Below are positions 1 to 8,429 of a stretch of DNA of 64,000 bases, piece after piece. The stretch lies in contig CAVYCE010000001.1 in the NCBI GenBank assembly GCA_963766995.1, forward strand, positions 558,001-622,000, in the 5' to 3' direction. Position numbers and translations under genes: made by a program. The notes under the pieces are model-generated. The model had not been told where the DNA came from, did no database searches, and worked only from the letters and a program-made list of their open reading frames with translations. The DNA comes from Bog-473 sp963766995 (GTDB lineage Bacteria > Actinomycetota > Acidimicrobiia > Acidimicrobiales > RAAP-2). Positions within the stretch are counted from its first letter, which is position 1, and each line of letters starts with the position of its first letter.

Positions 1-10
1 CGCGCACCTT

Positions 11-889
11 CTAGCGCTGCAGAGCCAGGCGCGCGCTGGCCACGGCCATGCGCACCCCGAGTACGAGCGCGGCCAACGGCAACGCAAGCCGGCGCCAGCC
101 GCGGGTGGATCGTGCCGCGAAGCGCAGGGCAGAGCGGTGGTGCGCCACCATCATTTTGTAGGGGTGGCGGGCCGTGCTCACGCCCTGAATATGCGTCACG
201 CTGGCGGCGCCAGTGAAGCCCACGCCCCAACCAGCCTGGTGGGCCCGCCAGCACAGGTCGGTGTCCTCGGCGTACATGAAGTAGGCCTCGTCGAAGCCCC
301 CCAGCTCCTCGAAGGCTTGGCGCCGCGTCATGAAACAAGAGCCGGAAATCCACCCGGCTTCAGCCACGCTCTCTCCGTCTGGGGCATTGGGCTTGTAGCG
401 CTTGGTGAAGCGATTCTCAGGATTGAACTGCGCCAGCAGCGCGTGGCCGGCAGCGTCAATGAATGAGGGGAAAGGACGCACGGAGGGGTAGACCTCCCCG
501 TCGTCATCGTAAATGCATGGGCCGACCAAGGCCCAAGCCGGTCGGTCGGTCAACACTTGGCCCAGGACACCGATGGTGCCGGGGTGGACGCTGAGGTCCG
601 CGTTGGACACCAGTACCAACTCGGGTGCCGGCGTCATGCCGGCCAGTGCCGCCATCCCTCGGTTGACGCCAGCTCCGTAGCCCAGGTTCTGTCGGGGGCT
701 CACCACCATGACATCGTCAATGTGGCCCTCGGCTCGCAGTGGGGCCAGAGAGCTCTCGGCGGTGCCAGGGTTCCCGTTGTCCACGACAACCACCGGTGAC
801 GCCCCATCTTGGAGCAGCGAGCGAACGCATCCCTCGAGGAGAGCTCCGGCGTCGTGGTCAACCACAACGGCGGCAATCGGGGCCGTCAC
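11..889 (-). CDS. GT2 family glycosyltransferase, rhamnosyltransferase-like
   Basis: A 292-residue cytosolic or membrane-associated GT-A glycosyltransferase that probably adds a sugar (rhamnose by family resemblance) to a lipid-linked wall or surface polysaccharide. Seen: a VVDNGNPG nucleotide-binding stretch near residue 35, an N-A-D metal site at 96-98, and the GGFDEAYFMYAEDTDLCWR block typical of WbbL-like enzymes. The C-terminus has a hydrophobic, basic helix that could anchor it. It begins at GTG, 7 bases after the stop of the upstream GT2 gene, and is the last gene of the sugar-nucleotide operon. The acceptor and donor are inferred only. Confidence 0.85.
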   Translation of the reverse strand: MTAPIAAVVVDHDAGALLEGCVRSLLQDGASPVVVVDNGNPGTAESSLAPLRAEGHIDDVMVVSPRQNLGYGAGVNRGMAALAGMTPAPELVLVSNADLSVHPGTIGVLGQVLTDRPAWALVGPCIYDDDGEVYPSVRPFPSFIDAAGHALLAQFNPENRFTKRYKPNAPDGESVAEAGWISGSCFMTRRQAFEELGGFDEAYFMYAEDTDLCWRAHQAGWGVGFTGAASVTHIQGVSTARHPYKMMVAHHRSALRFAARSTRGWRRLALPLAALVLGVRMAVASARLALQR

Positions 890-896
890 TCCGGGC

Positions 897-1634
897 TCAA
901 TAGTCCTTTGTAAAACGGAATTTCACCAGTGCCGTCAGCGCGCTGAAGCCGTCGCGCCAGGTGATCTTCTTGCCCTCGTCAATCTCGCGGCCGGCATAGG
1001 AAATCGGTACCTCGTAAATGCGGTGACCTCGGCGCAGCACCTTGGCGGTGATTTCGGGCTCGAAGTCGAAGCGATTGGAAACGATGGTCATGCCCGCGAT
1101 GGCTTCGGCGTCGAAGAGCTTGTAACAGGTCTCCATGTCCGAGAGCGTCGAGCGATAGAGCACGTTGGTGACGAAGGACAACAATCGGTTGCCGGCCCAA
1201 TGCAGCGGCATCATGTTCTTGCGCTCACCAGTGAAGCGGCTGCCATAGACGACTCGAGCCTTACCCTTCATGATGGGCTCGAGCAGTCGGGGCCAGTCGT
1301 CGGGGTCGTATTCGAGGTCGGCATCTTGAATCAGGAGGAGATCGCCGGTGGCCGCACTCATGCCTGTCCGGATGGCCGCCCCCTTCCCCTTGTTGCCTTC
1401 GTGGGTGATGACTCGCACGGTCGAGTCTTCCAAGGCCCGCAATACCTTGTCGGAGCCGTCGCTCGATCCGTCGTCGACCACAATGACCTGCAAGGTCAAC
1501 GGGAGCTCGACGGCCCGCATGCGACGGATGATCTCGGCCACCGTTGACCGCTCGTTGAAGACGGGCATGATGACCGAGAGGGTGGAATACGTGCGCAGCG
1601 GTGGCAGCTCGCTGTCGAAATTGTCCGTTGTCAT
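897..1634 (-). CDS. GT2 family glycosyltransferase, dolichyl/polyprenyl-phosphate mannosyltransferase-like
   Basis: A 245-residue GT2 enzyme of the DPM1/polyprenyl-phosphate hexosyltransferase type, expected to move a sugar from a nucleotide donor to a polyprenyl phosphate at the inner face of the membrane. Seen: VIMPVFNERST near residue 21, DDGSSDGS at 54-61 and the metal-binding QDADLEYD at 103-110. It has no C-terminal membrane helices, so it matches the soluble DPM1 form. Its start overlaps the 3' end of the UDP-xylose synthase gene by 4 bases, so translation is probably coupled. The exact sugar is unknown. Confidence 0.85.
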   Translation of the reverse strand: MTTDNFDSELPPLRTYSTLSVIMPVFNERSTVAEIIRRMRAVELPLTLQVIVVDDGSSDGSDKVLRALEDSTVRVITHEGNKGKGAAIRTGMSAATGDLLLIQDADLEYDPDDWPRLLEPIMKGKARVVYGSRFTGERKNMMPLHWAGNRLLSFVTNVLYRSTLSDMETCYKLFDAEAIAGMTIVSNRFDFEPEITAKVLRRGHRIYEVPISYAGREIDEGKKITWRDGFSALTALVKFRFTKDY

Positions 1635-2578
1635 GAGGTGGCCACCTGGTTCGCCATGAACTGCAACGTACGCTCGATGCCGTCCCTGAGTGCAATTGAA
1701 GGGGTCCAGCCCAGTTCGGTTGTGGCCAAGGTGATGTCGGGGCAGCGGCGGGTCGGATCGTCGGTGGGCAACGGCCGGTACACAATGTCCGATGATGAGC
1801 CGGAGAGCTCTAACACCAGCTGAGCCAGCTCCATCATGGTGCGCTCGTCAGGGTTGCCGATGTTCACCGGACCGGTGAGCGAGGAGTCGAGGAGAGCAAT
1901 GAGGCCGGCGATCTCGTCGTCGACATAACAGAAGCTTCTGGTCTGCATGCCATCGCCGTAAATGGTGAGCGAGTCACCCCGCAACGCTTGAGCAATGAAG
2001 TTGGACACCACCCGTCCGTCGCCCGGCGACAGCCTCGGACCGTACGTGTTGAAGATGCGGGCGATCCCCACGTTGACGCCGTACGTGCGGTGCATGGCCA
2101 TGGTGATGCTCTCGGCGAAGCGCTTGGCCTCGTCGTACACACTGCGTGGCCCCACTGGGTCGACACTGCCTCGGTAGGACTCAACCTGCGGGTGCACCTC
2201 GGGGTCGCCGTATATTTCGCTGGTGCTGGCCATGAGAAAGCGGGCGTCGTGTGAGCGAGCCAGCTCCAGAAGGCGGCGGGTGCCTTCGCTGCCCACAGCC
2301 AAGGTCTCGAGTGGCCGCTCCAGGTAGGCCGGCGGTGAGGCTGGGCTGGCCAGGTTGGCCACGGCGTCAATCTTGTCGTCGCTTTCCAACTCGACCTTCT
2401 CACTTACATCGGTGACGATGAGGCTGAAGGCCTTGTTGTCCATCAGGTGCGCCACGTTGGCCACGCTGCCGGTGGACAGGTCGTCCAGGCAGATCACCGA
2501 ATCACCCCGGGCAATGAGGTGATCGCACATGTGCGAGCCCAAGAATCCGGCGCCGCCCGCTACGGCGATCCGACTCAT
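1631..2578 (-). CDS. UDP-glucuronate decarboxylase (UDP-xylose synthase), extended SDR
   Basis: A 315-residue NAD-dependent SDR that by family converts UDP-glucuronate to UDP-xylose. Seen: GGAGFLG Rossmann motif at 8-14, the T-S-E of the active site at 119-121 (MASTSEIYGDPEVHPQ context) and catalytic Y148-x3-K152 in a VGPRSVYDEAKR block that is characteristic of UXS enzymes. An ATG at 2578 is chosen because an upstream in-frame extension has no homology-like features and this start gives an ATGA overlap with the upstream UDP-glucose dehydrogenase gene. That neighbour makes its substrate, so the two form a two-step route from UDP-glucose to UDP-xylose. Confidence 0.88.
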   Translation of the reverse strand: MSRIAVAGGAGFLGSHMCDHLIARGDSVICLDDLSTGSVANVAHLMDNKAFSLIVTDVSEKVELESDDKIDAVANLASPASPPAYLERPLETLAVGSEGTRRLLELARSHDARFLMASTSEIYGDPEVHPQVESYRGSVDPVGPRSVYDEAKRFAESITMAMHRTYGVNVGIARIFNTYGPRLSPGDGRVVSNFIAQALRGDSLTIYGDGMQTRSFCYVDDEIAGLIALLDSSLTGPVNIGNPDERTMMELAQLVLELSGSSSDIVYRPLPTDDPTRRCPDITLATTELGWTPSIALRDGIERTLQFMANQVATS

Positions 2579-3879
2579 GGGCGACCGATGGCTCGGTAGG
2601 TGAATCCCATCCGGCGCACCGCCGACGGGTCGAGCAGGTTGCGGGCGTCCACAATGGACGGCTCGGCCATGGCACTCAACACCTGGTTGAAATCGAGCCA
2701 GCGGAACTCGTCCCACTCGGTGAGCACCACGACCACCGATGCACCTTTCACGGCGTCGTAGGGATCGGAGCAGATGACCATGTCGGCCAGGTCGTCGGTC
2801 TCTGATTCGTCAGGTCCGGCCGCGGTCACCGTCGGGTCGAAGGCCCGTATGGTGGCACCCAGGCGCTGGATCCGATGGGCGATCTCCACACTCGGTGAAT
2901 CCCGTCGGTCATCGGTGTTGGCCTTAAAGGTGAGTCCCCATACGGCCACCGTGGCGCCCTGAAGCGAACCGCCGCATGCATTCTCGACCTTGGTCACCAC
3001 TCGAGCCAGCTGCTCCTCGTTGCTGGCAATGGCCCCAGCCAACAGAGAGAAGTCGTATCCCGCCTCCCGGGCGATGTGTAGGAGGGCGCGGGTGTCCTTG
3101 GGTAGACACGAACCACCCCAGCCTGGCCCGGGGTGCAAAAACTCGAAACCAATGCGCTTGTCGTAGCCCAGGCCGAGCATCACGTCGCGGACGTCGGCAC
3201 CCAATTCCTCGCACAGTCCGGCCAGTGCGTTGACGTAGCTCAGCTTGGTAGCCAGGAAGGCATTCGACGCGTACTTAATGGCCTCTGACGTAGTGGCGTC
3301 GGTCACAATCAGTGGGGCGTTGGTGCCGGCGAACAGGCCGCCCACCTTGGCCGCCGACTGCGCGTTGTCGGCCCCCACAATGATGCGGTCGGGGTGGAGG
3401 CTGTCTCGCACCGCCGTGCCCTCGCGGAGGAACTCGGGATTCGACACCACACTGATGTCGGGTCGGCCAATGACCTGCTCGACCATGCGAGCCGATCCGA
3501 TGGGCACTGTCGACTTGTTGATCACGATCGCGCCGTGGGCCAAGTGGGCGCCGATCTCTTTGGCCGCGGCCTCGACATACGAGAGGTCGGCCGAACCGTC
3601 ATCGCTCTGGGGAGTGGGCACACAGAGGAACACGAACTCTGCGCCTTTTACCGCCTCGACGGCCGATTCGGTGAAGCTGAGCTGGCTGGCTCGCACACCA
3701 TTGGCCACCAGCTCGTCGAGCCCGGCCTCCACAATGGGCATGCGTCCGCTGCGCAGCGCCGCCAACCGCTTGGGCTCACGCTCGGCCAGGACCACGCTGT
3801 GGCCGAAATGGGCCAACGTGGCTGCTGTCGGAAGTCCGACGTATCCAGCACCGATTACCGCCACCTTGTGTGTCGTCAC
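2575..3879 (-). CDS. ugd: UDP-glucose 6-dehydrogenase
   Basis: A 434-residue enzyme that oxidises UDP-glucose twice to UDP-glucuronate with NAD+. Seen: N-terminal GAGYVGLPTA dinucleotide fold, the central NPEFLREGTAV block and the catalytic cysteine C258 in GGSCLPKDTRAL, then a C-terminal UDP-binding Rossmann half with GLTFKANTDDRRDSPS. Length is normal for the family. It overlaps both neighbours by 4 bases (ATGA), upstream with rmlD and downstream with the UDP-xylose synthase gene, so all are likely one transcript. Confidence 0.93.
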   Translation of the reverse strand: MTTHKVAVIGAGYVGLPTAATLAHFGHSVVLAEREPKRLAALRSGRMPIVEAGLDELVANGVRASQLSFTESAVEAVKGAEFVFLCVPTPQSDDGSADLSYVEAAAKEIGAHLAHGAIVINKSTVPIGSARMVEQVIGRPDISVVSNPEFLREGTAVRDSLHPDRIIVGADNAQSAAKVGGLFAGTNAPLIVTDATTSEAIKYASNAFLATKLSYVNALAGLCEELGADVRDVMLGLGYDKRIGFEFLHPGPGWGGSCLPKDTRALLHIAREAGYDFSLLAGAIASNEEQLARVVTKVENACGGSLQGATVAVWGLTFKANTDDRRDSPSVEIAHRIQRLGATIRAFDPTVTAAGPDESETDDLADMVICSDPYDAVKGASVVVVLTEWDEFRWLDFNQVLSAMAEPSIVDARNLLDPSAVRRMGFTYRAIGRP

Positions 3880-4790
3880 GTCGCAGATCCTTCTGTTCGT
3901 AGTGCCGATACCAACCGCTGCAAACCATCCTGCCAGTCGGGCAGCGCCGGAAGCCCGGACAATCGCAGCGCCATGTTGTCCAGTACCGAGTAGGCGGGGC
4001 GAGCGGCCGGGAGCGGATACTCGGCCGTGGTGATGGGGTGGACCCGCTCGGGGTCATCACCGGCGGCCTCGAGCACGGCTCGCACAAATCCCCACCAGGT
4101 GGTGGCCCCGCTATTGGTGACGTGAAAGATGCCGGGCCGGCGGTCGGTACCCAGCGTCACGATGGCTGCCGCCAGGTCAGCGGTGAAGGTAGGCGAGAAG
4201 TGTTGGTCACTGACGAACGTGAGGTCACCCTCGCCTGCGGCCAGCCGTAGAGCTGTCTTCACCATGTTCTTGCCGTGAGCGCCGCAGACACCCGACGTGC
4301 GCACAATGGTGGAATCAGGTGGGCACTCTCGCTCGCCCGCCAACTTGCTGCGCCCATACTCCGACTGGGGATTCGGGGCGTCCCATTCTCGGTACGGGCG
4401 GTCTGAAGTGCCGTCGAACACGTAGTCAGTGGACACGTAAAGCAGGTGGGCGCCCACGGCCTGTGCCGCTTCGGCCACGTTGCGGGTGCCCACGCCGTTG
4501 ACGGCATACGCCACATCAACGTTGGTCTCACAAGCGTCGACGGCCGTGATGGCCCCGCCGTGCAGGACCAGATCCGGCTTGAAGGTGGCGAAGGTGGTCT
4601 GCACCGAGTCGCGGTCGTTCACCTTCATGTTGCCGATGTCGGTGGCCAGTACCTCGTAGGTCAGGCCCTTGATAGGTCCTTCCGGGGCAAACAGACTGCA
4701 GCGGCGACCACCCACGGGCACCAGGCCGGCCAGGCAGTCCTGGAGGTCACGGCCGAGTTGGCCGTCGGCACCGGTGATGAGGACGCGCAT
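3876..4790 (-). CDS. rmlD: dTDP-4-dehydrorhamnose reductase
   Basis: A 304-residue SDR that by family performs the last step of dTDP-L-rhamnose synthesis, NADPH reduction of dTDP-4-dehydrorhamnose. Seen: GADGQLG at 7-13, STDYVFDG starting at 120 and Y145-x3-K149 in SEYGRSKLAGE, all RmlD hallmarks. The gene follows the dehydratase gene with a 3-base gap and overlaps ugd by 4 bases. No rmlA or canonical rmlC is in this operon; an RmlC-like epimerase lies far away at 53.4-53.9 kb. Confidence 0.9.
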   Translation of the reverse strand: MRVLITGADGQLGRDLQDCLAGLVPVGGRRCSLFAPEGPIKGLTYEVLATDIGNMKVNDRDSVQTTFATFKPDLVLHGGAITAVDACETNVDVAYAVNGVGTRNVAEAAQAVGAHLLYVSTDYVFDGTSDRPYREWDAPNPQSEYGRSKLAGERECPPDSTIVRTSGVCGAHGKNMVKTALRLAAGEGDLTFVSDQHFSPTFTADLAAAIVTLGTDRRPGIFHVTNSGATTWWGFVRAVLEAAGDDPERVHPITTAEYPLPAARPAYSVLDNMALRLSGLPALPDWQDGLQRLVSALRTEGSAT

Positions 4791-4793
4791 GCC

Positions 4794-5801
4794 TCAGCCC
4801 GCGCTCCCCCAGCCGCCTTCAACGACTGGGGCGCGGGCGCGTAGCGGCTCCCACCATTCGCGGTTGGCGGCGTACCACTCGACCGTCTCGGCCAAGCCGT
4901 CCTCCCATTCCACCTGGGGGGCCCAGCCCAGCTGCGTGCGCAACTTGGACGAATCGAGCAGGTAACGGCGATCGTGTCCTGGTCGGTCGGGGACGATCTC
5001 CTTCAGGCTGTCCGGCTTGCCCAGCGTCTTGAGCACCAGGTCCGCGATCTCCATGATGGAGGCCTCGACGCCACTACCCACGTGATACGTCTCACCGACC
5101 GTGCCCCGCTGCAGGACGGCTTCGATGGCCGTGCAGTGGTCGCGCACATGCAGCCATTCACGTCGGTTCTCAGTGGTGGCGTAAAGGGTCAGGTTCTTGT
5201 CGTCCAGCGCCGAGGTGGTGAACACCGGAATGACCTTCTCGGGGAATTGGTACGGCCCGTAGTTGTTTGAGCAGTTGGTAATGGTCACCGGGAGCTCGTA
5301 GGTCTCGCCATAGGCGCGGACGGCGTGGTCTGATCCGGCCTTGCTGGCGTTGTACGGGGTGCGAGGACGGTAAGGCGAGTCCTCGGTGAAGACCTCGTCG
5401 GTATCGAGGGCCAGGTCGCCGTAGACCTCGCAGGTACTGATGTGGTGGAAGCGGTTGATGCCCACCTGGCGAGCAGCCTCGAGCAGCGTCTGGGTCCCGA
5501 TCACGTTGGTACGGAAAAACAGCCCGGGATTCAGCACGGCCAGACTGTTGTGGGACTCCGCGGCGAAGTTGACGATGGTGTCTATCTGCTGCTCACGCAG
5601 TGTCTTCTCTGCCATCGGTCCATCGCAGATATCTCCTTGCACGAAGACAATCTGATCCTCGACGTCGGACAGGTTGGGGCGGTTGCCGGCGTAGGTGAGC
5701 ACGTCGTAAGCGACGACGTGATCCTCAGGATGCTGCTCCACCCAGTAGCGGACGAAGTTCGATCCAATGAACCCGGCACCTCCCGTAACGAGAAGGCGCA
5801 T
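4794..5801 (-). CDS. rmlB: dTDP-glucose 4,6-dehydratase-like SDR with altered active site
   Basis: A 335-residue extended SDR, first gene of the operon. Fold features are RmlB-like: GGAGFIGSNFVRYW at the N-terminus, YGDL and PYNASKAGSDH with Y150-x3-K154, and NNYGPYQFPEK. The usual S-T-D-E active-site string reads S122-T123-C124-E125, so the aspartate that acts as general acid for dehydration is a cysteine. The AAESH segment also lacks the common VDRS continuation. It may be a variant 4,6-dehydratase or an epimerase/oxidase-type SDR on a related sugar nucleotide. Pairing with rmlD favours a rhamnose-like 6-deoxyhexose route. Confidence 0.8.
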   Translation of the reverse strand: MRLLVTGGAGFIGSNFVRYWVEQHPEDHVVAYDVLTYAGNRPNLSDVEDQIVFVQGDICDGPMAEKTLREQQIDTIVNFAAESHNSLAVLNPGLFFRTNVIGTQTLLEAARQVGINRFHHISTCEVYGDLALDTDEVFTEDSPYRPRTPYNASKAGSDHAVRAYGETYELPVTITNCSNNYGPYQFPEKVIPVFTTSALDDKNLTLYATTENRREWLHVRDHCTAIEAVLQRGTVGETYHVGSGVEASIMEIADLVLKTLGKPDSLKEIVPDRPGHDRRYLLDSSKLRTQLGWAPQVEWEDGLAETVEWYAANREWWEPLRARAPVVEGGWGSAG

Positions 5802-5876
5802 AAGGGCGAAAGATTACTTCAGGCGTTACCGGCGGTCGTCCCGGAGTGTGACTAAACGCCCGTTGGGGTGCCTGTT

Positions 5877-6605
5877 TCAGGCCGGCCGGAGGTGCACCAC
5901 GTCGCCCGCCGCCACCGTGCGGGTTCCCTCTGTGGTCACAACGATGAGGTGTCCGGCATCGTCGACTTCCTGGGCGAGTCCGGTCACTGTCTCGGTCGCC
6001 ATCTCCACTCGGACCTGCTGGCCCAAGGTGCTGCAGCGCTGTCGCAGCTCGTGGGCCAGCTGTTGACGACCTTCCAGGCTGTCCAGGCTGTTTCGGCGGG
6101 GGGCCAGGGCCGAGAGGAGGCCTTGGAGGAGCTCTTCTCGGTCGATGGTGCGGCCCGCCTGGTCGTTGAGGCAGGTGCCGCCGACGCCCTCCGGACCGCC
6201 CCAGGCCACATTGATGCCGATGCCCACAATGACGGCACTAACGCTTCCCTGATCGAATTCGGCCTCGGCCAGCACGCCGGCCAGCTTCGATTCTCCGAGG
6301 AGGAGGTCATTGGGCCACTTCAGCGTCGGGCTGATCTCGGCGACACTGCGACAGGCCTCGGCGGCAGCCAGCGCCACCGCTGCGGTGCAGAGATGCAGCT
6401 CAGAGGGGTCGAGTTGGGGGCGAAAGAGGATGGAAAGTAGGAGGGACGCCCCCGGTGGGGATTCCCATTGGCGATCCAGGCGGCCCCTGCCTGCTGTCTG
6501 GTGCTGGGCCACGGCCACCACCCCATCGTGGGCACCGCCTCGGGCTTCCGTGCGAAGGTAGGTGTTGGTCGAGTCGATCTCCTCGAAGCGGCGAACCTCC
6601 CACAT
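5877..6605 (-). CDS. birA: Biotin-[acetyl-CoA-carboxylase] ligase
   Basis: A 242-residue group I biotin protein ligase without the DNA-binding N-terminal domain, so it is not a BirA-type repressor. It activates biotin with ATP and attaches it to the carrier lysine of carboxylases. Seen: GRGRLDRQW at 39-47 (biotinyl-AMP binding), KWPNDL at 96-101 and KLAG at 107-110. ATG at 6605 is preferred; another in-frame ATG is 12 bases upstream. It is divergent from a biotin carboxylase gene starting at 6665, which contains the acceptor domain. Confidence 0.92.
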   Translation of the reverse strand: MWEVRRFEEIDSTNTYLRTEARGGAHDGVVAVAQHQTAGRGRLDRQWESPPGASLLLSILFRPQLDPSELHLCTAAVALAAAEACRSVAEISPTLKWPNDLLLGESKLAGVLAEAEFDQGSVSAVIVGIGINVAWGGPEGVGGTCLNDQAGRTIDREELLQGLLSALAPRRNSLDSLEGRQQLAHELRQRCSTLGQQVRVEMATETVTGLAQEVDDAGHLIVVTTEGTRTVAAGDVVHLRPA

Positions 6606-6651
6606 GGCAGACACCATAGGGTCCGTGCAATTGTGAAGGCCCCCTGGTTAC

Positions 6652-6658
6652 GGAAAGG
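6652..6658 (+). promoter_or_regulatory. Ribosome binding site for the GTG-started carboxylase gene
   Basis: GGAAAGG lies 6 bases before the GTG at 6665 and supports that start, which gives the conserved MLKKILIANRGEIA N-terminus. Confidence 0.6.
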
Positions 6659-6664
6659 CACAGC

Positions 6665-8425
6665 GTGCTGAAGAAGATCCTCATCGCCAACCGCGGCGAA
6701 ATCGCAGTCCGGGTCATCCGGACCTGCCGCGAGATGGGCATCGCCACTGTGGCCGTGTACTCCAACCTCGACCGTGACGCCCTCCATGTGCGCATGGCGG
6801 ATGAGGCCTACTCACTGGGTGGCGAGTCGGCAGCCGAGAGTTACCTGAATACCGAGGCCATCCTCGACGCCATCGAAAAGAGCGGGGCTGACGGGGTCCA
6901 TCCCGGGTATGGCTTCTTCTCCGAAAACACCGACTTCGCCCGGGCCATCACCGAGCGGGGGGTGACCTTTATTGGTCCACCGCCCGAGGCGATCGAAGTC
7001 ATGGGCGACAAGATCTCATCGCGGATAGCGGCCGAGGCGGCTGGGGTGAACGGCGTGCCGGGCCGCTCGGAACCATTGACCTCGCCGGACGAAGTGGTGG
7101 CCTTCGGTGAAGAGGTCGGGTGGCCGCTGGCCATCAAGGCGGCTTATGGCGGCGGCGGACGCGGCATGAAGGTCGTGGCGTCGGCGGCCGAGGCGCCCGA
7201 GGCCATGGAGTCGGCGGCCCGTGAGGCCCAGGCCTACTTCGGCCGGCCCGAAATTTACGTTGAGCGCTACCTGGGTTGGCCCCGACACGTCGAGATGCAG
7301 GTGCTGGGCGACCAGCACGGCAACATGTTGTGGTTGGGCGAGCGCGACTGCTCGGCTCAGCGGCGCCACCAGAAGTTGATTGAGGAAAGCCCCGCACCGG
7401 ACTTCCCCGATTCCGTGCGCCAGGCCATGGGTGAGGCCGCCGTTCGGGTCTCCAAGGCCTGCGGCTATTACAACGCCGGCACGGTGGAGTTCCTGTTCCA
7501 AGACGGCGAGTTCTACTTCCTAGAGATGAACACGCGGTTGCAGGTGGAGCACCCGGTCACCGAGCTGGTCACTGGGTTGGACTTGGTGGCCTGGCAGATC
7601 CGCATCGCATCAGGTGAAGCCATCGACTTCACCCAAGACCAAGTGCAGCGCAATGGGCACGCCATTGAAGTCCGGATCAACGCCGAAGACCCCAGCGGCG
7701 GCAAGTTCTCGCCGTCACCCGGGACCATCACGAAGTTCACCGCACCGTCGGGACCGGGCGTCCGGCTCGATGCTGGCTACGAGTCCGGCGACACTGTCTC
7801 GCAGTACTACGACAACCTGGTGGCCAAGCTGGTGGTCTGGGCCGGCGATCGGGAGTCAGCTCGCCGACGCATGCTCCGGGCCTTGGACGAGACCGTCATT
7901 ACGGGGGTGGCGACTACCATTCCGGCTGACGTCATCATTCTGAGCCATCCCGACTTCGCCGGTGCCACCCACTCCACCAACTGGGTGGAGAACACGCTGG
8001 ACCTGAGCGAGTTGAACGTGACGGTCGACCCTGGCGCCGTGGTGGCGGAGGACGACATCCCCAAGGTCGAGCGTGACGTCACGGCCGAAGTGGATGGCCG
8101 GCGCTACACGGTCAAGCTGTGGGTCCCAGACCTGGGACTGAGCCCGGTCGATGCGGCGCGTGGTCCGGCGCGGCCCAAGCGTGCTGCTTCGGCCAGCGGT
8201 GGTGGTACGGGCTCGGGCGATGTGGCGGTCCCCATGCAGGGCACCATCGTCAAGGTGCTCGTCGCCGTGGGCGACAAGGTCGAGGTGGGCCAGACCGTCT
8301 GCCTGCTCGAGGCCATGAAGATGGAGAACGCGGTGGCCGCCGAGAAGGAAGGCGTCATCAAGGAGATCCGGGTGGCGGCTGGCGACTCCGTGGGCGCGGG
8401 CGACATCGTGGCCGTGATCGAATAG
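6665..8425 (+). CDS. Acetyl/propionyl-CoA carboxylase alpha chain (biotin carboxylase + BCCP)
   Basis: A 586-residue two-domain protein. Residues 1 to about 450 are biotin carboxylase (ANRGEIAVRVIRT, the glycine-rich AAYGGGGRGMK ATP loop, FLEMNTRLQVEHPVTE active site). Residues about 515-586 are a biotin carrier domain with the acceptor lysine K552 in EAMKMEN. It carboxylates biotin with ATP and bicarbonate; the carboxyltransferase beta chain that sets acetyl versus propionyl specificity is not in the window. An alanine-rich linker joins the domains. The divergent biotin ligase gene is its modifying enzyme. Confidence 0.93.
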   Translation: MLKKILIANRGEIAVRVIRTCREMGIATVAVYSNLDRDALHVRMADEAYSLGGESAAESYLNTEAILDAIEKSGADGVHPGYGFFSENTDFARAITERGVTFIGPPPEAIEVMGDKISSRIAAEAAGVNGVPGRSEPLTSPDEVVAFGEEVGWPLAIKAAYGGGGRGMKVVASAAEAPEAMESAAREAQAYFGRPEIYVERYLGWPRHVEMQVLGDQHGNMLWLGERDCSAQRRHQKLIEESPAPDFPDSVRQAMGEAAVRVSKACGYYNAGTVEFLFQDGEFYFLEMNTRLQVEHPVTELVTGLDLVAWQIRIASGEAIDFTQDQVQRNGHAIEVRINAEDPSGGKFSPSPGTITKFTAPSGPGVRLDAGYESGDTVSQYYDNLVAKLVVWAGDRESARRRMLRALDETVITGVATTIPADVIILSHPDFAGATHSTNWVENTLDLSELNVTVDPGAVVAEDDIPKVERDVTAEVDGRRYTVKLWVPDLGLSPVDAARGPARPKRAASASGGGTGSGDVAVPMQGTIVKVLVAVGDKVEVGQTVCLLEAMKMENAVAAEKEGVIKEIRVAAGDSVGAGDIVAVIE

Positions 8426-8429
8426 CTCG

